DNA of 9,441 nt, taken from Anaerolineaceae bacterium. GTDB lineage: Bacteria > Chloroflexota > Anaerolineae > Anaerolineales > Anaerolineaceae. The notes below the pieces were generated by a model. The model was not told where the DNA came from. It did not search any database and worked only from the letters and a program-made list of their open reading frames with translations. Made by a program: the position numbers and the translations under genes. Shown piece after piece: positions 1 to 6,330 of this stretch. Each line of letters opens with the position of its first letter. Positions within the stretch are counted from its first letter, which is position 1. The stretch lies in the NCBI GenBank assembly GCA_003501835.1, contig DNOU01000206.1:9836-19276 (forward strand), read 5' to 3'.

Positions 1-77
1 ACGCATCGCAAGTTGCAGCGGTCAGTGACCGAAAGTCGAAGATAAGTGATGGTCCTTCCAAATGGATCGATCAGCAT
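1..77 (-). CDS. moaA: GTP 3',8-cyclase MoaA, N-terminal fragment
   Basis: Reading the minus strand from an ATG at 77 gives 25 codons before the window ends. They contain [20 protein letters not shown], the hallmark N-terminus of MoaA. The final Cys pair (RCNLRC) is the first part of the CxxxCxxC motif that binds the radical-SAM 4Fe-4S cluster. MoaA catalyses the first step of molybdopterin synthesis, turning GTP into the 3',8-cyclo intermediate that MoaC then converts to cyclic pyranopterin monophosphate. The gene lies 78 bp behind moaD on the same strand and is probably cotranscribed with it. The start is firm because no ATG, GTG or TTG occurs in this frame between the moaD stop and position 77. 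The ribosome binding site is weak (an AGGT about 10 bases upstream). The third cluster Cys and the rest of the enzyme lie outside the window. Confidence 0.9.
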   Translation of the reverse strand, partial: MLIDPFGRTITYLRLSVTDRCNLRC

Positions 78-155
78 GGTTGTTTTACCTGCAATGGTTG
101 GGATATCATCTAAAGGAGTATTTTGATACCTGTCAGCGATGCTCCCTTGGAAGCT

Positions 156-401
156 TCATCCACCGCTGACGGGTGAAAATAGCGCTATTTCATCTTCAGC
201 ATTTAATTGGTGCGATCGATCTACAAATTCCCGATTGACCGTGATGATCACCGTATACAAACTGGGGGTTACAGCCGGATAGAGGCGAACAAGCTCATCC
301 AATAAGTCGCGCACTGTGGCAGGGGTCTGCAGATCCAGAGTGACTTGCGATTGCCCAACTCTTTCCTTGATAATGGAATAACAATGAATATTGACTTTCA
401 T
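156..401 (-). CDS. moaD: MoaD/ThiS-family sulfur carrier protein (molybdopterin synthase small subunit)
   Basis: This 81-aa protein has the usual MoaD length and beta-grasp pattern, with a VNREFV strand (residues 55-60), EDEIALFSPVSGG at the end, and a C-terminal Gly-Gly. In the family the last glycine is adenylylated by MoeB and converted to a thiocarboxylate, which donates sulfur to the pterin through MoaE. The usual FPPVSGG tail reads FSPVSGG here, a mild change. The start at 401 (MKVNIHCYS) fits the family; an in-frame TTG at 449 would add 16 unusual basic residues and is less likely. The ribosome binding site is poor. The gene leads the moaD-moaA unit. MoeB-rhodanese, its likely activating partner, is encoded about 4.4 kb away at 4761-5903. 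MoaE is not in the window. Carriers of this type also serve tungsten pterin cofactor, so the metal cannot be told from this gene alone. Confidence 0.88.
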   Translation of the reverse strand: MKVNIHCYSIIKERVGQSQVTLDLQTPATVRDLLDELVRLYPAVTPSLYTVIITVNREFVDRSHQLNAEDEIALFSPVSGG

Positions 402-501
402 CTTTCGTCCGTCTGAATGGGATCTTTTTTGGGAAAACCAACTCCTCAACGCTGTTGCCTGAGAGGTGACAAGATCATGTCAAACACGTTAAAGTTTATA
501 G

Positions 502-510
502 ATTATATCA
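502..510 (-). promoter_or_regulatory. Extended -10 promoter for moaD-moaA
   Basis: On the minus strand the bases from 510 to 502 read TGATATAAT, a perfect extended -10 (TGnTATAAT). No good -35 box stands upstream, which is normal for extended -10 promoters. Transcription would start near 495, giving a leader of about 95 nt before the moaD ATG at 401. The leader contains a short CAAC/GTTG hairpin around 447-458 and a stray AGGAG, but I do not recognise a known riboswitch such as the Moco motif in it. Confidence 0.6.
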
Positions 511-531
511 TAAATCCCTTGAAAAGAAGCT

Positions 532-562
532 TGAAATTCCTGAAATGAAATTCCTGAAATTC
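532..562. repeat. 14-bp tandem repeat TGAAATTCCTGAAA (2.2 copies)
   Basis: The unit TGAAATTCCTGAAA occupies 532-545 and again 546-559, followed by TTC. A related copy, TGAAATTCCCTGAC, lies at 573-586. The repeats sit immediately upstream of the moaD promoter and downstream of tupC. They could be regulatory half-sites or a simple duplication; the sequence does not decide. Confidence 0.55.
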
Positions 563-589
563 ACTGTGTGCGTGAAATTCCCTGACAAA

Positions 590-607
590 CATCCTCAAAT
601 GAGGATG
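590..607 (-). terminator. Hairpin, possible terminator of the tup operon
   Basis: CATCCTCAAATGAGGATG at 590-607 is a perfect inverted repeat that forms a 7-bp stem with a 4-base loop. On the minus strand it is followed only by TTTGT, so the U-tract is weak. It lies 60 bp past the tupC stop, which fits a transcript end for tupABC, but it could equally be a protein site: ATGCAAC, which recurs in other control regions here, overlaps its right edge at 605-611. Confidence 0.4.
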
Positions 608-667
608 CAACACCTCAGAAGAGCACAATTCTCTTAATGAATAGTAATTCGGATTTGCTTGCGTTGA

Positions 668-1762
668 CTAGAATGACTGAAAGTGACCGGTCTCGATCAG
701 GTGGACAGCGGTGGATTTGAAAACTGCAAGGACCTCTTTGCCTACCGCAAGATTCATCTCTTCCGCTGACGGACGGGTCACCAGTGCGGTCAACGGAAAA
801 TCTGCTTCCAGCTCGATCCGCACAAGCGGACCCTGGTTGAACATGTACCGGATGCGGCAGGGCAGGTGATTGCGGGCAGTAGATTTGGATACTTCAGTCC
901 CCGCCAGATAGAGGGTTACATCTTCGGGTCGGAGACATGCATAGACTTCCTGCCCAATTACGCCATCTCCCACTGCCTCGAGTGAAAATCCATTCGCCTG
1001 AATTTGCACAAGTTCGTTTGAAAGACCAATGACCTTTCCAGGGATGATGTTTTCCACTCCCACAAACGCGGCAACTTCAGGTGTTTTGGGCCGCTTAAAG
1101 ACATTTGCAGCCACATCCAACTGGTGCAGCTTGCCATCAAAGAGGATCCCGATCCGGTCACCCACAGCCAGCGCCTCCTGCAAATCGTGAGTGACATAAA
1201 TACAGGTTTGCCCCGTGCGTGAAAGCAGCTCGCGAAGTTCGCGCAACAGTTCTGTGCGGGTGGGGGTATCAAGCGCGCTGAAAGGTTCATCCATCAAAAT
1301 GAGTTCAGTCTCCAGGCAAAAAGCACGCGCCAGGCTTACCCGCTGCGCCTCACCTCCTGAGAGGTGCGCCGTTTGCCTCCTGGCAAGGTGAGAGATATGC
1401 AATTGCTCCATCCAGGTGTCGACTCGCTGGCGAATTTGTTCCGAATCCACCTGGCGAAACTTCAAACCGCTCGCAATGTTGTTCCTGACTGTACCTGACA
1501 AAAGTAAAGGGGATTGAAAAACCGTACTGACCTTACGACGGTAATCCAGTCCGGTAAGCTGTGGATCCGAGGTGAAGAAGACTTTTCCACGGGTGGGTTT
1601 GAGCAATCCCGCCGAAACCTGCAACAGTGTGCTCTTGCCTGCACCGTTCGGTCCCACGACCACCAGCACCTCGTTCCGGTTCACAGTCAATTCAGGCAGA
1701 TCAAGGATAACGGTATTCTCTACACTAACGATCAGGTCGTGGATTTCGAGGAGGGCTGTCAT
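668..1762 (-). CDS. tupC: Tungstate/molybdate ABC transporter ATP-binding protein
   Basis: A 364-aa ABC ATPase that powers oxyanion import from the cytoplasmic face of the membrane. Walker A is GPNGAGKST (residues 37-45), the Q-loop is FQSP (Q83), the signature is LSGGEAQ (134-140), Walker B is LILMDEP (154-160), and the switch His is H192 in YVTHD. About 130 residues follow the ATPase core. They include a VENIIPGKV stretch near 236-244 and CLRPEDVTLY near 276-285, typical of a TOBE-type C-terminal domain, which in ModC/WtpC-like ATPases can bind the oxyanion and inhibit transport. The ATG lies 4 bp after the tupB stop, so translation is probably coupled. Assignment to tungstate rather than molybdate comes from the partner genes tupA and tupB, not from this subunit. 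Confidence 0.85.
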   Translation of the reverse strand: MTALLEIHDLIVSVENTVILDLPELTVNRNEVLVVVGPNGAGKSTLLQVSAGLLKPTRGKVFFTSDPQLTGLDYRRKVSTVFQSPLLLSGTVRNNIASGLKFRQVDSEQIRQRVDTWMEQLHISHLARRQTAHLSGGEAQRVSLARAFCLETELILMDEPFSALDTPTRTELLRELRELLSRTGQTCIYVTHDLQEALAVGDRIGILFDGKLHQLDVAANVFKRPKTPEVAAFVGVENIIPGKVIGLSNELVQIQANGFSLEAVGDGVIGQEVYACLRPEDVTLYLAGTEVSKSTARNHLPCRIRYMFNQGPLVRIELEADFPLTALVTRPSAEEMNLAVGKEVLAVFKSTAVHLIETGHFQSF

Positions 1763-1766
1763 GAGG

Positions 1767-2459
1767 TCACTTTCTGTGCTGTTGCAATACCGTCAGAGCA
1801 AAATTGACGAGGAACGCCAGTGTCAAGAGGATGAGGCTCAACGCAATGGCTGAAGCAAACTCTCCGCGGCTGGTTTCAAGGACAATTGCAGTGGTCAACA
1901 CCCTGGTGGAACCCTTCAGGTTGCCGCCAACCATCATGGACGCACCCACCTCTGAAATGACGCTGCCAAAGGCAGCAATGAGGGCTGCCATCAAAGGCAG
2001 GCGTGCTTCCCTCCACAGCGAGAAGATCATCTGAATTTGGGAGGCGCCCAGACCCAGCAACTGCACACGCAGACGGGGATCGAGCTGTTGCAGGGCGGAA
2101 ATTGTCAATCCGCCTGCCATGGGGAAAGAGATCAGCACCTGGGCGATCACAATTGCCCAGGGTGTGTAAATCAGGTGCAGATCTCCCAAAGGTCCGCTGC
2201 GCCAGAGGAAAATGGAGACCACCAGACCAACGACAACGGGCGGTAGCGCCATTCCGGTATTGATCACACTGATCCAAAATCTGCGTGTGGGAAAGTGTGA
2301 CAAAGCAAGAAACGTGCCCAGCGGCAGCCCCAGTACCAGGCTGATCACCGTCGCGATGGAAGATACCTGAAGCGAAAGCAGGGTGATCCGGATCACCTCT
2401 GGATCACCCTGTAAGAGCAGCTGTATCGCTTTCCAAATGCCTTCGAAGATATTCTGCAT
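1767..2459 (-). CDS. tupB: Tungstate ABC transporter permease
   Basis: A 230-aa inner-membrane permease of the BPD_transp_1 fold. Five hydrophobic spans are visible near residues 29-54, 66-87, 98-122, 154-178 and 203-225. The cytoplasmic coupling (EAA-like) loop lies at about 137-160, including LGLGASQIQMIFSLWREARL. The stretch EVGASMMVGGN followed by TRVLTTAIVLETSRG (about 170-199) is characteristic of the TupB tungstate permeases and is shared with some ModB proteins. It would form the homodimeric channel that receives the oxyanion from TupA. The gene starts 17 bp after the tupA stop and ends 4 bp before tupC. The ribosome binding site (TTGAAGTA before the ATG) is weak, consistent with reinitiation after tupA. 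All key regions are present and full length. Confidence 0.88.
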   Translation of the reverse strand: MQNIFEGIWKAIQLLLQGDPEVIRITLLSLQVSSIATVISLVLGLPLGTFLALSHFPTRRFWISVINTGMALPPVVVGLVVSIFLWRSGPLGDLHLIYTPWAIVIAQVLISFPMAGGLTISALQQLDPRLRVQLLGLGASQIQMIFSLWREARLPLMAALIAAFGSVISEVGASMMVGGNLKGSTRVLTTAIVLETSRGEFASAIALSLILLTLAFLVNFALTVLQQHRK

Positions 2460-2476
2460 TACTTCAATTCTACAAC

Positions 2477-3391
2477 TTATTCAGGCTTGCCAGCATCCGG
2501 GAAGAAGAGTGGTTGACCGAACTTATCGACACCAAATTCCCCAATGATCTTCTGAACATCAGCCGAGACCAACCAGTCAGCAAATGCTTTGGCCCCGCTG
2601 TAGTTCGTTTTTGGCCATTTGTCGGGGTTGACCGTGATCACATGGTAAATGTTGAGCAATGCTTTGTCGCCTTCGTACAGGATGCTCAGATTCAGGGTGT
2701 CTTTCAACGCCAGGTAGGTGGCGCGGTCAGTAAGGGTGTAACCGTCTTTTTCAGAGGCAATGCGCAGGGTATCGCCCATGCCCTGTCCAGTGCTCAAGTA
2801 CCATTCTCCCTCGGGCGTGATGGAAGCTGCCTTCCAGAGATTCAATTCGGCTTTGTGAGTGCCGGAATCATCACCACGGGAGACGAACAGTGCCTTGGCA
2901 TTGGCAATGGCCGTGAAGGCATCCGCGGTGTTGGCACTGGCATTGATCTTTGCCGGATCAGCTTCCGGCCCAACGACGACGTAATCATTGTGCATGACAA
3001 GGAAGCGATCTTTTCCATACCCACCATCCATGTATGTCTTTTCAGAAGCAGGTGCATGTACCAGAAGGACATCAGCGTTACCTTCCTGACCCATCTTCAG
3101 AGCTTCGCCTGTACCCACAGCGACCATCTTTACCTTGTAACCCGTTTGCTGTTCAAAGAGGGGCAGCAGGGCATCGAGCAGGCCGGAATCCCGGGTACTG
3201 GTAGTGGTGGCGAGAATAATGTCCGGATTTTCAGGTGCGGGTACTGTTGCAGTGGGGATTACAGTGGGGGCGGTAGTGGGAGCCTTCGTGGGAACAAATT
3301 CCGTAGGGGCAACGGTGGGCTGGGTGCATGCCGCAAGAACCATGCTGAGTATCACAATCAATCCTAAAACTGACCACAAGCGATTCTTCAT
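2477..3391 (-). CDS. tupA: Tungstate-binding lipoprotein
   Basis: A 304-aa substrate-binding protein of the TupA family. Residues 1-22 are a lipoprotein signal: MKNR, a hydrophobic core, and lipobox LAAC with the lipid-modified Cys at 22. A Thr/Pro-rich tether (about 23-55) then holds the domain off the membrane; such long tethers are common in Chloroflexota lipoproteins. The mature domain opens with ATTTSTRDSGLLD (61-73), whose TTTS is the family's anion-binding signature, and includes SRGDDSGTHKAE (171-182), a second ligand-loop motif. TupA proteins typically bind tungstate very tightly and prefer it to molybdate; the preference of this one is inferred. The start is well supported by AAGGAG six bases before the ATG. 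It is the first gene of tupABC and diverges from the GntR-PBP regulator. Confidence 0.9.
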   Translation of the reverse strand: MKNRLWSVLGLIVILSMVLAACTQPTVAPTEFVPTKAPTTAPTVIPTATVPAPENPDIILATTTSTRDSGLLDALLPLFEQQTGYKVKMVAVGTGEALKMGQEGNADVLLVHAPASEKTYMDGGYGKDRFLVMHNDYVVVGPEADPAKINASANTADAFTAIANAKALFVSRGDDSGTHKAELNLWKAASITPEGEWYLSTGQGMGDTLRIASEKDGYTLTDRATYLALKDTLNLSILYEGDKALLNIYHVITVNPDKWPKTNYSGAKAFADWLVSADVQKIIGEFGVDKFGQPLFFPDAGKPE

Positions 3392-3492
3392 TTCCTACTC
3401 CTTTTCCTTGGATTTAATAAATCAGGTTTTCTCACCCTGCACTTCGCTGGATCTTGATCTGACAGGCAAATTGTTTAAGCAGATATCCTATC

Positions 3493-3515
3493 ATGCAATA
3501 CCTCGAGGATTGCAT
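3493..3515. promoter_or_regulatory. Inverted repeat in the tupA/regulator divergent region, putative operator
   Basis: Arms ATGCAAT (3493-3499) and ATTGCAT (3509-3515) flank an A and the palindrome CCTCGAGG (3501-3508). The whole is a 23-bp dyad broken only by the extra A. The right arm supplies the TTGCAT that can act as the -35 of the regulator promoter, and the left arm gives the same hexamer on the minus strand toward tupA. A dimeric regulator bound here could control both directions. The dyad is seen in the sequence; its role is inferred. Confidence 0.55.
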
Positions 3516-3538
3516 AAAGAAGAAACGATCTGTATAAT
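3510..3538 (+). promoter_or_regulatory. Promoter of the GntR-PBP regulator gene
   Basis: TTGCAT (3510-3515) and a perfect TATAAT (3533-3538) are separated by 17 bases. The predicted start is near 3545, leaving a leader of about 83 nt to the ATG at 3628. Both boxes overlap inverted repeats (3493-3515 and 3530-3551), which suggests autoregulation. The -35 is only a half match. Confidence 0.5.
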
Positions 3539-3551
3539 TGTACATATACAG
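3530..3551. promoter_or_regulatory. Second inverted repeat (CTGTATA ... TATACAG), putative operator
   Basis: The 7-bp arms CTGTATA (3530-3536) and TATACAG (3545-3551) are perfectly complementary and separated by 8 bases. The dyad covers the -10 box and the predicted start of the regulator transcript. Its length and AT-rich form suit a dimeric winged-helix repressor. Either the GntR-PBP protein or a ModE-like protein encoded elsewhere could bind it. Confidence 0.5.
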
Positions 3552-3627
3552 TTATACTAATAATCATACACCTCTGCTTTTTGATTGTCAATTACTTGTA
3601 TTTCATGAATATTTCAGGAAGGTCAAA

Positions 3628-4731
3628 ATGATCCTCAGGAATAATGATGAATATCTGTACCTGCAGATTGCAGAATCCATCCGCAGGGATATTGAAAATG
3701 GCATTTATCACACCGGTGATGCCCTTCCTCCAATACGCGATATCACCACCACCTGGCACTGTACCATCGGTACGGTTCAGAGGGCAATCCGCGAGCTGGA
3801 AGCCGAGGGCTTGGTTGTCACGCATGTTGGAAAGCGCACACGGGTCATTGGACCTGTCGAAGATGAACGCAAAGATTCACTTCGTAAAGCCAACCTCATT
3901 CATCGCGCAGAGACTTTCTTACTGGAGGTCATGGCAGCAGGTTTCGATGCTAATGAAGCCGAAGATGCCTTCCGCGTGGCAATCAACCGCTGGCAATCTG
4001 TATCCCAGGCACGGCCGCGCATCGGATTAAAGAACCTGCGTTTTTCTGGAAGCCATGACCTGGCCATTGCCTGGATAGCCACCCACTTTACCGAGATTGC
4101 CCCGGGGTACCAATTGCACCTGGAATTTGTGGGCAGCATGCCGGGTTTACAAGCCCTGGCCGCAGGCGCGTGTGATATCGCAGGTTCTCACCTGTGGGAT
4201 GAGCAGACCAATACTTACAACACTGTCTTCCTCCAAAATCTCTTTCCCACAGAAAGAATCGCCATGGTCACCCTGGCACAGCGCCGTCTTGGCTTCATCA
4301 CAAAACCCACCAACCCGTGCAATATCCACAGCTTTGAGGATCTTGCGCGTCCGGATGTGCACTTTGTCAACCGCAATGCAGGATCTGGAACTCGTGTTTA
4401 TCTGGATTCAATGCTGAAGCAAAATGGCATTTCCCCGGATTCCATCCGCGGCTATGAGATGCAAAGGAACACTCACAATGAGATCGCTGCAGAAGTTGGG
4501 GAGAATCATGCGGATGTGGGCATTGGATTGGAAGCAGCTGCCAGGGCTTATGACCTGGAATTTCAATTTCTCACCCTGGAAAGATATGATCTGGTGATGA
4601 GGCAGAAGACAATTCACATGCCTGCAGTCGAGTTATTAATCTCCTGGCTCGAATCAACTGAGTTCAGAAAGATCCTTACCCGCATGGGCGGGTATGACCC
4701 TCATGAAAGTGGAAATGTTCATTGGACATGA
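3628..4731 (+). CDS. GntR-type winged-helix regulator fused to a PBP-like ligand domain
   Basis: A 367-aa cytoplasmic one-component regulator; no signal peptide or membrane span is visible. Residues 1-75 are a GntR winged helix (YLQIAESIRRDIENGIY, ALPPIRDITTTWH, TIGTVQRAIRELEAEGLV, then the wing VGKRTRV). A helical linker at about 88-122 (AETFLLEVMAAGFDANEAEDAF) resembles the one in YtrA-type GntR proteins. From about 131 the PBP-like domain of PF12727 type begins: FSGSHDLAI (139-147), FVNRNAGSGTRVYLD (246-260) and ADVGIGLEAAARAYDLEF (295-312). That domain is more often attached to ModE/LysR-like or excisionase-like helices near molybdate genes. The start at 3628 is set by AGGAAGGT just upstream; the open frame extends to 3538 but that part looks noncoding. 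It diverges from tupA and converges with moeB. Tungstate or molybdate as ligand, and tup as target, are inferences from position and domain. Confidence 0.85.
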   Translation: MILRNNDEYLYLQIAESIRRDIENGIYHTGDALPPIRDITTTWHCTIGTVQRAIRELEAEGLVVTHVGKRTRVIGPVEDERKDSLRKANLIHRAETFLLEVMAAGFDANEAEDAFRVAINRWQSVSQARPRIGLKNLRFSGSHDLAIAWIATHFTEIAPGYQLHLEFVGSMPGLQALAAGACDIAGSHLWDEQTNTYNTVFLQNLFPTERIAMVTLAQRRLGFITKPTNPCNIHSFEDLARPDVHFVNRNAGSGTRVYLDSMLKQNGISPDSIRGYEMQRNTHNEIAAEVGENHADVGIGLEAAARAYDLEFQFLTLERYDLVMRQKTIHMPAVELLISWLESTEFRKILTRMGGYDPHESGNVHWT

Positions 4732-4760
4732 GCCATTGAACGCAAAACAAAATCACCCGT

Positions 4761-5903
4761 TTAGTATTGGAAGGATTCCGGTGAAACCTGTTCCACCCAG
4801 GCATTGATGCCGCCTGCCAGATGCCGCACATGCTCAAAACCTGCTTTGCGCAGCAAATCAAGGGCACGGGCTGAGCGTTTACCCACGCGGCAAAAGACAA
4901 CCATTTCACGCTGGCGGTCCAATTCATTCAGGTGATTGGACAATTGCTCATAGGGAATGGAAATCGCGCCAGTGATGCTTGACACCTGCTGCTCCACCGG
5001 CGTACGAACATCGATCAAAATCGGAGGAACCGGAGACTTCATCAGTGTATCCAGTTCTGTGGGCGAAATCTTCTCCGCGTCAGAGATCGGAATGAATTCC
5101 TCGTCCTGGCAAAAGTGCCCCGACTCTTCCAGGCGGGTAATTTGGGGATGCTGCCCGCAGACAAGACATTCGGGCTGCTTGGCAAGCTTCAGCGTCTGAA
5201 AAGATTCGTCCAGCCCATCGTAGAGAATCAACTTTCCGTAAAGCGGTGATCCAATGCCAAGCGCTACTTTGATCACCTCGGTGGCCTGCAGCGAACCGAT
5301 CACCCCGGGGATCACGCCGAGTACCCCTGCTTCGGAACAACTTGGTGAAAGTTCGGGCGGCGGCGCCTCAGGGAAGATGCAGCGATAGCAGGGACCTCGG
5401 CGGGCATCAAACACACTGACCTGACCCTCAAAGCGGAAGATGGCGCCGTACACATCCGGGCGTCCTGTCAGCACACACAAATCGTTGATCAAATAGCGTG
5501 TGGAAAAATTATCTGTACAGTCCACCAAAATGTCATAGCCTGAGGCGATTCTTTCAGCAGTTTGGTCATTGAAACAATCGCAGATCGCATCCACCTGGAT
5601 GAAAGGATTGAGGGCGGTGAGCCTTTCGCGCGCGGATTCCACCTTGGGTTGACCCAGATGTGGAGTATCGTGAATCACCTGACGCTGCAGGTTGGAAGCC
5701 TCCACCACATCATCATCCACAAGACCGATGTGCCCGATTCCTGCTGCAGCCAGGTAAAGACTCACGGGTGAGCCCAACCCACCCGCTCCGATGATCAGTA
5801 CCGAAGTGGATTTCAACCTGCGCTGACCTTCGAGCCCGACTTCGGGGATCAGCAGGTGGCGGGAATATCGAAATACTTCCTCTTGCAAAAGGAGAGCAGA
5901 CAT
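4761..5903 (-). CDS. moeB: MoeB/ThiF-type adenylyltransferase with C-terminal rhodanese domain
   Basis: A 380-aa E1-like enzyme of the MoeBR/MoeZ type. It adenylylates the Gly-Gly tail of a MoaD-like carrier, and the rhodanese domain supplies sulfur to make the thiocarboxylate. The N-terminal RYSRHLLIPEVGLEGQ is typical. The ATP site is GAGGLGS (39-45), with NLQRQVIH at about 71-78. Zinc ligands are CYRC (172, 175) and CLVC (246, 249), and the conserved Cys is C189 in SCSEAG. The rhodanese part starts near 293 (PPILIDVRT) and has the active loop CRVGKRS with persulfide Cys 338. All key residues are present. The start is uncertain: ATG 5903, a TTG at 5909 preceded by AGGAG, and a GTG at 5918 are all in frame. 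It converges with the regulator, 29 bp between stops. MoaD (156-401) is the natural substrate, though the enzyme might also serve ThiS-like carriers. Confidence 0.88.
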   Translation of the reverse strand: MSALLLQEEVFRYSRHLLIPEVGLEGQRRLKSTSVLIIGAGGLGSPVSLYLAAAGIGHIGLVDDDVVEASNLQRQVIHDTPHLGQPKVESARERLTALNPFIQVDAICDCFNDQTAERIASGYDILVDCTDNFSTRYLINDLCVLTGRPDVYGAIFRFEGQVSVFDARRGPCYRCIFPEAPPPELSPSCSEAGVLGVIPGVIGSLQATEVIKVALGIGSPLYGKLILYDGLDESFQTLKLAKQPECLVCGQHPQITRLEESGHFCQDEEFIPISDAEKISPTELDTLMKSPVPPILIDVRTPVEQQVSSITGAISIPYEQLSNHLNELDRQREMVVFCRVGKRSARALDLLRKAGFEHVRHLAGGINAWVEQVSPESFQY

Positions 5904-5909
5904 GCTCAA

Positions 5910-5937
5910 ATTATACACTCCTGGAACAATGGATCAA
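5910..5937 (-). promoter_or_regulatory. Promoter at the moeB start codon
   Basis: On the minus strand TTGATC (5937-5932) and a perfect TATAAT (5915-5910) are 16 bases apart. The expected transcript start, about seven bases on, coincides with the ATG at 5903, so the mRNA would be leaderless. The competing reading is that AGGAG at 5922-5918 is a ribosome binding site for the TTG at 5909, in which case the promoter is farther upstream. Confidence 0.45.
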
Positions 5938-6250
5938 TCTCGCTCGTCCGCTGGCGCCCGGAAAAGGCTTTGCAGCACCTCCTTCGGGCGAACCAACGGA
6001 TGCGGTTCAGGTGAGCTTCAGAACGCACCGCATGCAGATCACGGCTCGCTTTTTCAAACCAGTCCGGCGGAGAAAGGACGTTGGCAATGGACGTCAGAGA
6101 CCGATCCTTATGGTTTGTCTGAATGTTGATTTCTTTTTCAGTTGAATGAAGCGAATAAATATTCGGTTTCGCAATCCAAATCGCAAGTGCGGCCATGGTG
6201 GAAGCTCAGAATTGAAATTCCTGCATCAAACGGGATTCGTAAATCATTCC
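5938..6250. other. Stretch without a convincing gene between moeB and mop
   Basis: About 310 bp between the moeB promoter and the mop terminator contain no gene I can support. A minus-strand open frame of 96 codons covers most of it but has no family resemblance, and its upstream half is unlike protein. Two minus-strand pieces look more coding-like: PPDWFEKASRDLHAVRSEA (about 6069-6014) in one frame and EPHPLVRPKEVLQSLFRAP (about 6009-5953) in another, ending at a TGA near 5936. They could be a decayed, frameshifted gene. A 14-bp dyad (CGAATA, AA, TATTCG) is at 6152-6165, and TTGAAATTCCTG at 6212-6223 repeats the motif seen near 531. Confidence 0.4.
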
Positions 6251-6290
6251 AAAAAAAGCATCCGATTTCAGACCATGGCAATGCAGATGC
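6251..6290 (-). terminator. Intrinsic terminator of mop
   Basis: On the minus strand GCATCTG (6290-6284) pairs with CGGATGC (6264-6258), a 7-bp stem with one G-U pair. ATT/AAT can extend it past a bulged C. It is followed directly by seven T residues (6257-6251). It lies 40 bp past the mop stop and is the clearest Rho-independent terminator in the window. Confidence 0.75.
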
Positions 6291-6330
6291 GCCTGTATTT
6301 TAGTTCATCTAATTTTTGTCTACACGAAGT

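Noticed and set aside
590..607. Strong intrinsic terminator for tupABC
   Set aside because: The hairpin is perfect but the T-tract is only TTTGT, so it is kept as a low-confidence terminator or possible operator rather than a firm call.
2513..3367. 284-codon open frame on the plus strand
   Set aside because: It lies entirely antisense to tupA, which has a lipobox, the TTTS motif and a good ribosome binding site. The antisense product is Gly/Cys-rich with no recognisable domain, so it is a codon-bias shadow.
3538..3627. N-terminal extension of the GntR-PBP regulator by 30 residues
   Set aside because: The extension covers the promoter region and a dyad, has no ribosome site at 3538, and the GntR fold starts properly at 3628 behind AGGAAGGT.
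5906..6196. 96-codon minus-strand open frame upstream of moeB
   Set aside because: There is no good ribosome site, its upstream half is unlike protein, and the frame runs through the moeB promoter and start. A loose likeness of WFEKASRDL to HEPN-domain starts was too weak to name.
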